A program made the position numbers and the translations under genes. From contig JAPDPX010000005.1 of the NCBI GenBank assembly GCA_034506255.1, positions 124,001 through 188,000 on the forward strand: a stretch of 64,000 nucleotides of DNA. Reading direction: 5' to 3'. The notes beneath the pieces are model-generated. The model worked only from the letters and a program-made list of their open reading frames with translations. It ran no database searches and was not told where the DNA came from. This DNA is from a candidate division KSB1 bacterium. GTDB taxonomy: Bacteria; Zhuqueibacterota; Zhuqueibacteria; Zhuqueibacterales; Zhuqueibacteraceae. Shown here one piece after another: positions 23,892 through 32,503 of the stretch. Numbering within the stretch: position 1 is the first letter of the stretch; each line of letters starts with the position of its first letter.

Positions 23892-25565
23892 ATGCGTCGT
23901 CACTGCCTCTGGGTGCTGGCGTTGTCTTTTGGCCTGGCGGCTTGCGGCCGGCAGGCGGTCTCCGAGTCCGAAGCCGCCAATCTGATTTCAAAGGATGAGA
24001 TTCTCGCGGACACCCGCGCCCTGTCAGCGGATGACATGGAGGGCCGCGCGCCCGGAACCCCGGGCGGTGAAAAAGCCGCAGCCTATCTCGCCACCCGTTT
24101 CAAACAAGTCGGGCTGGCGCCGGTGAATGGCAGCTACTTCCAGAGCGTGCGCCTGGTGGGCATGAAGAAAGATGCCGCCCGCTCAACCCTCAGCCTTTCC
24201 CATCCCACCGGCGAGCTGGACTATATTTCCGACTCAACGCTGACCTACTGGTCGAGCGCGCAAAAACCGGTGGTGGATCTGCACCAGGCGCCGCTGCTGT
24301 TCGTGGGCTATGGTGTGGAAGCCCCCGAACACGATTGGGACGATTTCAAGGGCGCGCCGGTGGCCGGCAAGGTGTTGCTGTTTCTCAACAACGATCCGCC
24401 GGTGACGGAGAACGGCATGGCCCTGTTTCAGGGCGAAACCCGCACCTACTACGGCCGCTGGACCTACAAGTTCGAGCAGGCGATGAAACACGGCGCCGCC
24501 GGCGCGTTCATGATTCACACCACTGAATCCGCCAGTTACGGCTTCAATGTCGTGCAGCACAGTGGCGCGGAAGAACATTTCGCACTCGACTTGCCCAACA
24601 GCGGCCATCAGGTGGACCTGCTGGGCTGGCTTGATCAAGCCACGGCGGAACGCATCGCGCAACTCATGGGCACCACGCTCGCCGGCTTGTTCGCCCAGGC
24701 GGCCAGCCGTGCCTTCAAACCGGTGGATACCGGCGTGCGCGTGAGCGCCCACCTCGAAACCACCATTCGCAAAGTCGAAACCAAAAATGTCATCGGCATG
24801 CTGGAGGGCAGCGACCCGCAGCTCAAGGAGCAGGTGATCGTGTTTTCGGCGCATTACGATCATCTCGGCCGGAATGACGATTTGCCCGGTGTAGACAAAA
24901 TTTACAACGGTGCCTGGGATAATGCCGTGGGCACTGCCGGTCTCATCCATCTCGGTCGCGCCTTTGCCGCTCTGTCGCCGCGGCCGCGGCGGTCGCTTTT
25001 GATGCTCGCCTGCGCCGCCGAAGAAAGTGGTTTGTTGGGCAGCCAGTGGTTCACCGCCAACCCGCCGTTTGCACTCGCACGCTTCGTGGCGAACTTCAAC
25101 GTCGACATGCCGCAAATCTTTGGCTTGACCAGCGACATTGCCGCGATTGGATTGGACATGAGCACGCTGGGCGAGGCGCTGCGCACGGCTGCCAGCCAGT
25201 ACACGGTCGTTGATTCCACCGGTCAGTCGCAGCCCCTGACGGTGCGCGGCGATCCCGATCCCAATGCCGGCAGCTTCTATCGCTCGGATCAGGTCAACTT
25301 CGCGAAGGCCGGCATCCCGGCGCTTTATCTCAACCCCGGCAAGCAATATCTGCGGCCGCCCGCCGTTGATCCCCGGGCGTACCATGATGCGCACTATCAT
25401 CGCGTGGAGGACGAGGTGAATGACCTCTGGGATCTTTCCGGTTGCGAGCGCGATGTGCGCGTTTTCTTTGCAGCCGCGCTCAAAGTTGCAAATGCGGCGG
25501 AACAGCCGCGCTGGGTGCCGGGAAGTGAGTTCGAGGAGGAATGGAAGGCTCTCTACGGCCGGTAG
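23892..25565 (+). CDS. M28-family zinc aminopeptidase, lipoprotein with PA domain
   Basis: 557 residues. The ATG at 23892 follows GGAGG (23882-23886); the leader ends in the lipobox LAAC, so it is an exported lipoprotein. Residues about 30-110 carry GRAPGTPGGEKAAAYLATRFKQ, typical of M28 proteins. Residues about 130-290 form an inserted protease-associated (PA) domain (LLFVGYGVEAPEHDWDD). The catalytic core follows with the zinc ligands in FSAHYDHLG, GAWDNAVG, CAAEESGLLGS, NFNVDM and YHRVEDEV, so the metal-binding set looks complete. Such enzymes remove N-terminal residues from peptides in the periplasm or at the surface. It stands alone with its own promoter. A distant paralogue lies at 60438. 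Repeat DNA follows. Confidence 0.9.
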   Translation: MRRHCLWVLALSFGLAACGRQAVSESEAANLISKDEILADTRALSADDMEGRAPGTPGGEKAAAYLATRFKQVGLAPVNGSYFQSVRLVGMKKDAARSTLSLSHPTGELDYISDSTLTYWSSAQKPVVDLHQAPLLFVGYGVEAPEHDWDDFKGAPVAGKVLLFLNNDPPVTENGMALFQGETRTYYGRWTYKFEQAMKHGAAGAFMIHTTESASYGFNVVQHSGAEEHFALDLPNSGHQVDLLGWLDQATAERIAQLMGTTLAGLFAQAASRAFKPVDTGVRVSAHLETTIRKVETKNVIGMLEGSDPQLKEQVIVFSAHYDHLGRNDDLPGVDKIYNGAWDNAVGTAGLIHLGRAFAALSPRPRRSLLMLACAAEESGLLGSQWFTANPPFALARFVANFNVDMPQIFGLTSDIAAIGLDMSTLGEALRTAASQYTVVDSTGQSQPLTVRGDPDPNAGSFYRSDQVNFAKAGIPALYLNPGKQYLRPPAVDPRAYHDAHYHRVEDEVNDLWDLSGCERDVRVFFAAALKVANAAEQPRWVPGSEFEEEWKALYGR

Positions 25566-26391
25566 GCCGCGCCGGCAGGGACGATTTCACCATCATGGCA
25601 CCGGCAACAGCCAGAAAGTGTCTTGATGAGGAATTTGCCTTGCCCGCATGGGGCACCATCGGGATGAAAATGTCGCGCAGATCTCTTGTCTGCCGGCAGG
25701 CATGCTCGTGCTAAATTTGAACCGCGAAGTCGCGACGGACGCCAGGCTGGTATCGCTTTGCGTCCTGGGCGGCTTGGCGGTTCAAAAAATCCTCACGGCC
25801 GCCGGGATTTTGAAGGCACAACTGTCATGCGCGCTTGCACCTCCTGCACGATGACAACGTCGCACAGACATCCTGTCTGCCGGCAGGCTGGCAGCCGGTG
25901 ACCGGCATTTTCTTGGGAGCACCCATAATTTTGGAGAACGAGCAATAAGTCAGGCTTCCGGTTTCCTGCCCAGTGCTGGAATGATCCGCTCAGTCCCATC
26001 AACAAAGCACCGGCCGGGTGCTCTTGACTCGGATCAAATTTGCGCTTCCAAAGTTTGCAAGCATCCGGGCGGTTTTGCAGATCACCAAACTCTTGCCGCA
26101 AATGGGGAGGAGATCCAACAATCAGTGCCAATCAGCTTCTCTCTGTGTTCAAACAATTTGCTTTTGGCGTGAATGCCGTGTTACGATTCACCGCAGCGCG
26201 AAATCATTCTTATTCCCGTGCACGTCAGCAGAGGTGCCAGCGTTGGCTTGTTGCGCAAGATAATCCGCGAGGCCGGAGTTTCCGTGGAAGAATGGCAGGA
26301 GCTCTAGGGCGCGACGTTCCTGTGCGTGTGTGCTTGCCGGTGTGCGCGGTTGCTTTTTGCCCAAATTACGACAGTCAACCCCGGCCGGGCT
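25566..26391. repeat. intergenic region with two R4 copies and an R5 palindrome
   Basis: An R4 copy lies at about 25655-25705 (GATGAAAATGTCGCGCAG, TCTTGTCTGCCGGCAGG) and another at 25850-25902 (GACAACGTCGCACAGACATC, TGTCTGCCGGCAGGCTGGC). Between them is an R5 palindrome at about 25718-25790 (TTGAACCGCGAAGTCGC ... GGCTTGGCGGTTCAAA). From 25903 to 26391 I see no gene or clear signal. Confidence 0.6.
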
Positions 26392-26544
26392 CTAGTGGTC
26401 TGTTACCTTGAAATGTATAGCCCTCCCCTGTCATCCTGGAAGGATCTTGTGAAAACTTGAGCACGGCACCAAGTAACTCACAAGATTCCTTCTGAATGAC
26501 ATTGCGAGAGAGGACTCCTACAAATGAGAGTAACAGTGCACTAG
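26392..26544. mobile_element. MITE-like element with nested inverted repeats
   Basis: The 153-bp unit is bounded by imperfect 15-bp terminal inverted repeats (CTAGTGGTCTGTTAC at 26392-26406; complement-like GTAACAGTGCACTAG at 26530-26544; 12 of 15 match). Inside is a second, 24-bp inverted repeat (26429-26452 and 26478-26501; TGTCAT ... ATCTTGTGA arms, 19 of 24 match). It encodes nothing. A lone GTACAGTGCACTAG end also occurs at 60365-60379. A non-autonomous transposable element is the simplest reading. Confidence 0.55.
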
Positions 26545-26863
26545 CCTGCTTCCGCGCCCCGTGAGGCTTCATGCCACGGCCGGGCCGTTCCAGATTTCGC
26601 AGGTGAATTGCTGCCGAAAAGCCGGCTTGCGCGGCACCATCCCGGCACGCCCCTCAGCCGCGCGCACGACATAGATTCAACCCTTCCCTTCCAATCGAAA
26701 CGCATCATCCAAACGCTGCCGGTGCAGAGGAGATGGGAATGATAGACTCGCGTTCCGGCCATTTCGCAGGAGGATCACAGCAATTTGACCAATCACGGAA
26801 AGCCCAGTCAGTGCCACTCCCCGGGGGAGTGGCAATTTGTGGCTTCCCCTGCCGGCCGCCATT

Positions 26864-28369
26864 TCACTTCACCAGCAAAATCTTCGTCTGTCGTGTTTGC
26901 GTCGCGGTGTGCAAGCGCACCAGGTAAACGCCCGCCGGCTGCAGCCGGCCTTCATCATCGCGCCCATTCCAACGCCAGAGATTCTGTCCCGCCGGCAGCA
27001 GGTGATCATGCAGCAGCCGCACACGCCGGCCCAGCAGATTGTAGACGGCAAGCGTGGCAACCTCTGCATTTGGCAGGAAAATGCGGATCATCATTGCCGC
27101 GGCGCCACCCGCCGGCGCATACGGATTGGGATGGCATTGCAGGAGCTGATAGGAAGCAGGCGCCGGGGATTCCGCCACGCTGGTGGCAAACTGGCCGATG
27201 ATGTACGCCACCGAATCGCGAATCGCAGCCTTGCGCGCGAACAGAATGTCGCCCGGACAGGCGGTGGCGCCCACTTCCCGGTGGCCGTAGATGTGATCGC
27301 GCACCGCGCCGTAGGCCGCATACAGGCTCGCGCCCTTGGGATCGATGCCGCGCTCATCGCATTTCCACGCCAGCAGGGAATGGAGGGCATGCATCAGTTC
27401 GGGCGTGGGTTGATGATTGTAGGGCGGATGGAAATATCCCAGTGCGGAAACCCCCATGCTGCCGGCATTGTAGCCATCATGCGCACCGCGCACGTCGGTG
27501 GCATCGTTGTCATCTTCGCGCGCCTGAAAGATGTGGCCGTGTTTGCAGATGGTGTAGTTGTAGCCAATGTCGATCCAGCCGTTGGTATCCATATGATAGG
27601 CCTGAATCGCGCGCACACGGGCGGCACAGTCTGTGTAACTGCCGACCGTGAAGTCGGAAACACCGGCGGTGTGATGAAAGCCCAGGTGTTTGGCGGTGGT
27701 GTATTGATAGGCCATGCTCGGCGGCCGCGCGCCCCATTCCGCACGCTTGTAGATGCGCGGCTTGGGCACGCTGCCGGGTTTGGCGGGTGATACAGCGCCT
27801 TCCTCCGGCTGCCCGCGGTCGGGTATGGTGGGACCTTCCATTGAATTGATGAGCTGCAGACACATGCGTTCGACCTGTGGCGTGTTGCCGGAAAGCGTCA
27901 GCCGGTATTGCACCCAGCGGCTGCGCGGATCAACAAAAACCAGCGCGCCGGGCTGGTCGCCCGCAAAGGGATTGGGCCGGCCATCCTCGGTGACAGCCGC
28001 GATCACTTCTTCCTCCGCAGGCACCGGCAACCAGTCACCCCAGTGCTCGCCGTCGGCACTCACGCGCACCGCCACCTGCAGCGCCGCACCGGCGGGGATT
28101 GCTGCCAGCCAGTGCGGGCCAATGGCATTGAATGGGAACGGGCTTGCGATCGGGGGCGAAACATAAGTGGCGTGCCGGGCATCGGGAGAAAGCATGAGCA
28201 CAAGCCTGGTGAGTTGCAGGCCGGGCTGCTGCCCGCCGGCACGAAAGTCCCCGGCCGTATGAATGATTTGCAGGGAACGTGTTTCCGCGGCCCGCATGGG
28301 GGCGCTGCTCATTCCCAACAGGCAAAACACAGCGAGCCACCACCACAGAAACCGGTCAAGCTTGGACAT
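26864..28369 (-). CDS. secreted PGRP-type N-acetylmuramoyl-L-alanine amidase with sorting domain
   Basis: 501 residues. The ATG at 28369 follows GGAG at 6 bp; the leader (FLWWWLAVFCLLGMSSAPMRA) is a signal peptide. Residues about 30-200 form a beta-rich N-terminal domain. Residues about 205-380 are an amidase-2/PGRP domain with the zinc ligands in LGFHHTAG (near 232) and YGHREVGATACPGD (near 360), as in peptidoglycan recognition proteins and SpoIID-linked amidases. The last 85 residues (CHPNPYAPAGGA ... LYNLLGRRVR-like ... GVYLVRLHT ... KILLVK) are an FlgD-Ig/T9SS-like sorting domain. It probably cuts the stem peptide from glycan, either its own or that of other bacteria. The gene is monocistronic; MITE-like and repeat DNA lie downstream. 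Confidence 0.88.
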   Translation of the reverse strand: MSKLDRFLWWWLAVFCLLGMSSAPMRAAETRSLQIIHTAGDFRAGGQQPGLQLTRLVLMLSPDARHATYVSPPIASPFPFNAIGPHWLAAIPAGAALQVAVRVSADGEHWGDWLPVPAEEEVIAAVTEDGRPNPFAGDQPGALVFVDPRSRWVQYRLTLSGNTPQVERMCLQLINSMEGPTIPDRGQPEEGAVSPAKPGSVPKPRIYKRAEWGARPPSMAYQYTTAKHLGFHHTAGVSDFTVGSYTDCAARVRAIQAYHMDTNGWIDIGYNYTICKHGHIFQAREDDNDATDVRGAHDGYNAGSMGVSALGYFHPPYNHQPTPELMHALHSLLAWKCDERGIDPKGASLYAAYGAVRDHIYGHREVGATACPGDILFARKAAIRDSVAYIIGQFATSVAESPAPASYQLLQCHPNPYAPAGGAAAMMIRIFLPNAEVATLAVYNLLGRRVRLLHDHLLPAGQNLWRWNGRDDEGRLQPAGVYLVRLHTATQTRQTKILLVK

Positions 28370-28418
28370 GTCGCTCTCCATCATCCGGTTGGAAGATTTG
28401 CACGCTAAAATCGGCGAC

Positions 28419-28447
28419 AATATCACGATTTTGACAGGCAAAGGCAA
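28419..28447 (-). promoter_or_regulatory. putative promoter of the amidase gene
   Basis: TTGCCT (28447-28442) and GATATT (28424-28419) are 17 bp apart on the minus strand, about 50 bp before the ATG. The stretch CTTGCCTTTGCC-n-GT-n-AAAATCGT is almost the same as upstream of the M14 peptidase gene at 328-355. Confidence 0.4.
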
Positions 28448-28494
28448 GGGTTGAATGGCGTGAGCGGCAATGTCTGCCTGGTGGAGTGAATCAA

Positions 28495-28550
28495 GTGGTA
28501 GTGCCTTCAGGCTCCGACCCTGAAAGGTCTGCTACAAAAGTGGTAAATTC
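28495..28550 (+). repeat. R3 repeat copy
   Basis: GTAGTGCCTTCAGGC ... GGTCTGCTACAAAAGT matches copies at about 1885-1935 and 52155-52215. The arms are complementary (GTAG.. / ..CTAC), giving a short stem-loop. Confidence 0.6.
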
Positions 28551-28679
28551 CACCAGCCACTCCTGAGCTTGCATTTTGAGGGCGCAGCTATAAACCGTTC
28601 GCGCCGCTGGAACGGTTTATTGGCGCTGCGTTGAGATAAGAGGAGGGAAGACCCCGACAGTTCCGCTCGGGAGGTTCTG

Positions 28680-28970
28680 TTCATAGCAAGGCAGAGATTC
28701 AACCCTCGATGTCAAGACCAACTCCAAAAATCCCCCCACGAAAGAAAATAGAAATCCCACGGAAAAAGCCGTTTCGTGGCAGCCCATTTTCGTGGGAGAG
28801 AAGCTGTGAGGCCCTGGGCAAACGGGCGAATTTTGCAGCCAGCGTGTCTTCCTCATTCGAAAAAAGTCTGGCTTGACTTCGAGCGGAATGACTGAAGTTG
28901 TTTTGTGAGCACGGCCTTTCTTCCAGAGAATAGCAAGCCAGCATGCCAAATTCACGTTCAAACATCGCTG
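28680..28970 (-). repeat. R1 dispersed repeat, inverted copy D (blocks b and a)
   Basis: Reverse-complement block b (CCCACGGAAAAAGCCGTTTC, TTTTCGTGGGAGAGAAGC, GGGCAAACGGGCGAATTTTG) is followed by block a (ATTCGAAAAAAGTCTGGC ... GAATAGCAAGCCAGCATGC). No gene is supported between 28370 and 29178. Confidence 0.8.
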
Positions 28971-29042
28971 TGCCGGATGCCGGCGGCATGTTTTTCTGCC
29001 GCCGTGCCCGCCGGACAATCCCGCGCCGGTCAAAACTAAAGC

Positions 29043-29071
29043 TTGCAGGGCAAACAACAGATGCGTACTTT
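29043..29071 (+). promoter_or_regulatory. sigma70-like promoter of the cyclophilin gene
   Basis: TTGCAG (29043-29048) and TACTTT (29066-29071) are 17 bp apart, about 108 bp before the ATG at 29179. Confidence 0.45.
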
Positions 29072-29178
29072 GCATTTTGTCGGTGCAGCCCAATATGCTT
29101 GTGAAGGCTGCGGTTCGACCGGTCTCCGGCCACGACGGGCCGGAATGCGAAGTTCCCCACCCAAAAATGGAGTTGGCA

Positions 29179-30012
29179 ATGATCAGTCGCATGATACTGG
29201 TGTTGGCGATGGTCTCGACGGTTGGCTGTCAGGAAACAATCAAGTACGACAAACCCCTGGAGGACGAAATGGACCCCGTGGTCGTGATGAAAACCACCGC
29301 CGGTGATATCTACCTCGAACTTTTCGAAAAGGAGGCACCCAAGACCGTCGCCAATTTTATCGGGCTGGCGGAGGGCACCAAGGAATTCAAGGATCCCCAG
29401 ACCGGCCAGATGGTCAAACGCCCGTTCTACGACGGCCTGAAATTTCACCGCGTCATCAAAAATTTCATGATGCAGGGCGGCTGCCCGCTCGGCACCGGCA
29501 GCGGCGATCCGGGCTACCGCTTCGAAGATGAGATCGACGCCGTTGGGCTCGGTCTCGACAAGATCAAACTCACGGAGGCGCAATTTTCCCTGCAAAACGA
29601 GGTGCAACGCTACCAAATGCAGCTTGCGCAGAAGTTGGGTATCCGCTCGCAGGCTGATCTCGATGCCAAGCGCGAGCAGGTCGAGGCGGAGATGACCCGG
29701 CTGAGTCAGATGTCGCTCATGGAGTTGTATCAGGCCGCGGGCTATCAGTATGACAGCACCAAAAGTTCCCACAAGGCGGTGCGCGGTTCGCTGGCCATGG
29801 CCAATGCCGGTCCCAACACCAATGGATCGCAATTTTTCATCAATCAGGTGGACACTCCCTGGCTGAACGGCAAGCACACGGTGTTTGGCCAGGTGGTAAA
29901 GGGGATGGAGGTGGTGGACAAAATCTGCAACGCGCCGGTGAATGAACAATCGCAGCCGCAGCCCGAGATCAAGATTTTGTCAGTGCGGGTGCACCGGCAG
30001 GGTGGGAATTAA
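29179..30012 (+). CDS. cyclophilin-type peptidyl-prolyl isomerase lipoprotein with helical insertion
   Basis: 277 residues. The ATG at 29179 is 6 bases after GGAG; the leader ends in the lipobox STVGC. The cyclophilin fold begins at about residue 34 (VVMKTTAGDIYLELFEKEAPKTVANF) and shows the active-site FHRVIKNFMMQGGC, then, after an interruption, SLAMANAGPNTNGSQFFI and the WLNGKHTVFGQVVKG segment. Between these two conserved halves, residues about 118-197 are a charged, helix-rich insertion (LTEAQFSLQNEVQRYQMQLA, ADLDAKREQVEAEM, LMELYQAAGYQYD) absent from E. coli-type cyclophilins. It catalyses proline isomerisation, presumably on exported proteins at a periplasmic membrane face. It stands alone, with a strong bidirectional terminator downstream. 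Confidence 0.92.
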   Translation: MISRMILVLAMVSTVGCQETIKYDKPLEDEMDPVVVMKTTAGDIYLELFEKEAPKTVANFIGLAEGTKEFKDPQTGQMVKRPFYDGLKFHRVIKNFMMQGGCPLGTGSGDPGYRFEDEIDAVGLGLDKIKLTEAQFSLQNEVQRYQMQLAQKLGIRSQADLDAKREQVEAEMTRLSQMSLMELYQAAGYQYDSTKSSHKAVRGSLAMANAGPNTNGSQFFINQVDTPWLNGKHTVFGQVVKGMEVVDKICNAPVNEQSQPQPEIKILSVRVHRQGGN

Positions 30013-30142
30013 TTGCCGGTGACTTTGCCCTGCATGAGTGCTTCGGCTGATATTGCAACGGTGTGGCTGCTGCAGGCGTGACGGCGACGCCACCGGCCGG
30101 TGCAGCGGGCGGGGCCGGCGGGGAACACTGCGGCGGGAATGA

Positions 30143-30186
30143 AAATCCCCCGGCACTGCCCCAGGGCGGGCCATGCCGGGGGATTT
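30143..30186. terminator. bidirectional Rho-independent terminator
   Basis: The 13-bp perfect arms AAATCCCCCGGCA (30143-30155) and TGCCGGGGGATTT (30174-30186), with flanking A and T runs, lie between the convergent cyclophilin (plus) and outer-membrane (minus) genes. Confidence 0.85.
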
Positions 30187-30233
30187 GTTTTGCAACCGCT
30201 GTGATCCGCGATCCGCCGTGCACAGATCTGTGG

Positions 30234-31490
30234 TCAGCGTGGCGGGACGGCGCCGTCGTCGCCGTTCTGGCCTTCCTGTTGCTGGCGGCGGGCTTCACCT
30301 TCGAGAATGCGGCGCAACCGTTCCAGTTCCCGCTCGGCCTTGCGGCGTTCTTCTTTGATGCGCTCCAATTCCGCCTCGGCGGATTCCGTCTCACGCTGCT
30401 CCTTGATGATCTGCTCGAACAGCTCGCGCCGGCTTTCCGCCTTGCGCATGAGCAGGTCGCGTTCGCTCATGGAATAGAGGGAAGTGGGCAGCAGGGTGAT
30501 GCGCATCCCCAGGCTGACACGCCAGGCGGAGTAGCGCGGCAGGGTAAACAGCCTGGCTTCGTTGGGCGCGGGTGCGGCGCCGCCGGACACCCGCAAATCC
30601 GAGCTGGCATCGAGCGTCATCCAGCGATAGGGTTTGTAGGAGACGCCGGGTGTGAGATACATGACCGCGCGGCGGCTGAAGGCGGTGGTGGGAGGCGCGG
30701 TGATGAAGGCACTGCCCAACAGCTCGAAACGGAAATTGAACTTTTCCGAAGGCAGAATCATGGCCGCGCCGTAGAGGAATTCCTGCGTCATCTTTTCGAC
30801 CACGACCTTCGGCGCTTCGCTGGAGGGGATTTGCCCGACATCGTTGTGATTCCAGTAGCCGAGATTGAAGTGGGCGCTGAAGCCATCTTCGGGATAAAGC
30901 GGATCGCGGGCAAAGGACACCAGGGCGGTGGCGCCAAAGCTCACCTTGCCGGCGGAATAGGGCTCAAAGGGCAGGTTGTGTATCTTGGCGGTGGGCAGGC
31001 GCGTGCCCAGTTCCAGACCGTAGCTCATGGCAGCGCCGCGCTGGCCCAGAGAAGCGATCTTCAAGCGCAGAAAGATGTCATCGGGGATGTTGAAGGCCTT
31101 GCCGCGGCGGTTGGTGTCCTGATAGATCATCGGCACCACGGACAGTTCGAAATGACGGCTGATGCCGTAATTCAAAGCCGCTCCCCCCTGCACGTTCCAA
31201 TAGGCCACGGCAGTGGTATCGGCGGTGGGATTGGAAGGCGGCACATTGACCACCTTGCCGTAAAACCGCGTGTGGGTGTAGAGGGTCAGATAGCCCGGCT
31301 CCAGGTTCCAGGCGGAACGCACGAAGGTGGGGCCGCGCCCGCCGTGAAACGGCATCTGCGCCTGCGTTTCCTGCACGCCGGCGAGTAACGCCAGCAGGCT
31401 GCAGAGCGCGATGCGCATCGCCAACCATCCCCGGGGCGAAGCGTCAGTGCTGCGCCCTGAGAAGGAAAGCCGAGATGTAAGCTGAATCAT
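30234..31490 (-). CDS. outer-membrane beta-barrel protein with C-terminal coiled coil
   Basis: 418 residues from ATG 31490, which is 8 bases after GGAGG. The signal peptide core (MRIALCSLLALLAGVQETQA) starts about 25 residues in, so ATG 31418 is an alternative start. Residues about 45-340 show repeated amphipathic strands (GYLTLYTHTRFYGKV, FELSVVPMIYQDT, AMSYGLELGTRLP, FNFRFELLGSAF, VMYLTPGVSYKPYRW) typical of transporter-type barrels. The last 75 residues are an Arg/Glu-rich coiled coil (SRRELFEQIIKEQRETESAE ... AERELERLRRIL) ending in a Gln/Asp/Gly tail, which would sit in the periplasm. I do not recognise a named family. It stands alone and is convergent with the cyclophilin gene. Confidence 0.7.
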   Translation of the reverse strand: MIQLTSRLSFSGRSTDASPRGWLAMRIALCSLLALLAGVQETQAQMPFHGGRGPTFVRSAWNLEPGYLTLYTHTRFYGKVVNVPPSNPTADTTAVAYWNVQGGAALNYGISRHFELSVVPMIYQDTNRRGKAFNIPDDIFLRLKIASLGQRGAAMSYGLELGTRLPTAKIHNLPFEPYSAGKVSFGATALVSFARDPLYPEDGFSAHFNLGYWNHNDVGQIPSSEAPKVVVEKMTQEFLYGAAMILPSEKFNFRFELLGSAFITAPPTTAFSRRAVMYLTPGVSYKPYRWMTLDASSDLRVSGGAAPAPNEARLFTLPRYSAWRVSLGMRITLLPTSLYSMSERDLLMRKAESRRELFEQIIKEQRETESAEAELERIKEERRKAERELERLRRILEGEARRQQQEGQNGDDGAVPPR

Positions 31491-32379
31491 GATGGAAACC
31501 TCCAGAAAAATTTGTGTCACGGCAGCATGACGGATCTAAACTGATTTCGGGCAAATCGCCGGCGGGCATCACCGCGGTCGCCGCTGCGAAGCTGGTGTAA
31601 TCATATCCGTGTGCACAGGCGCGCATAAACTCGCTGGGGGGCTCGCCGTGTCTGTTAGTCGTGGAGATTGGTGGCGTGCGGTCGGAATCAAACCCGTCCG
31701 GATGGGGCTCAATCGGGGTTGCCTTTTCGGCTTTCATCCCACGGGAGGAGGTGAGCAACTACCCTGAAAAGTGCAAATCCCTGTTGCCCATTGCGGCCCG
31801 CCCGCTCGCCTGCCCGGCCCGCGCGCGTTTTGCCGCACACACAGGTTGGTGCAGACGGAGCTGCGGCTCGTCATGACGTCCAGTCACCACGGACAACGCA
31901 CTGTCCCTTCGGCCACTGCTGTCGCCCCTGGGGCTGCGCGAGCAGCCCGCCCCTGTTGGCGGAGGCATTCTGGGTGTCCGCCGATTTCTCTCCTTGCCGA
32001 AGGCTCACGCCCTTTCATTGTCGCCAGGAGATACCAACAATTTCGTGCCTTCGCAGAAAGTTTTTGGCCCTGGTTCGTTGTATGTTTCTGACAATCGCAG
32101 TCGCGGCCCCCGCCTCTGTTCGCCGGCTTCCGTCCGGCTGCACCCTTGCCCCCGACAGGCGTTCCCGCCTGCTGACAATGCTATCGTGGTTATCGTACCC
32201 GCCTGCTGTCAAAAGTGCGTAAGTGGCCGGGGGAAAATTGGCCTTGTTTTTCCTGCGGATTGGCCGGCTTTCGGCACGCGCTCATGCGGGCTGCCGGCGC
32301 CGGACATTGTGTCTTTGCCCACCAACCGCGACAAGCTGCGGCGCTGCGCTCCCGTCCAAGCAGCGCACCAGAATCTGTG
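31491..32379. other. 0.9-kb intergenic region, no gene recognised
   Basis: Only short, unsupported frames. At 32150-32215 a palindrome-like pair reads GTTCCCGCCTGCTGACAATG and GTACCCGCCTGCTGTCAAAA, similar in style to the CCCGCCTG words at 39995-40020 and 51935-51950. Nothing else stands out. The fabF promoter marks its right end. Confidence 0.4.
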
Positions 32380-32408
32380 TTGACGTTTAGGGGATAAAAG
32401 CTTATTTT
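32380..32408 (+). promoter_or_regulatory. sigma70-like promoter of fabF
   Basis: TTGACG (32380-32385) and TATTTT (32403-32408) are 17 bp apart. A strong ribosome site AGGAGG (32466-32471) with an ATG at 32474 lies between it and the fabF start but opens a different frame. Confidence 0.55.
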
Positions 32409-32503
32409 CCGCCACTGTCCGGCAGCGGCAGGCCGGTGCATTCGAGCACGGAGCTAGTTCAACGCAGGAGGCATATGCGATTTGTTACGCAGCGGAGATC
32501 CAC

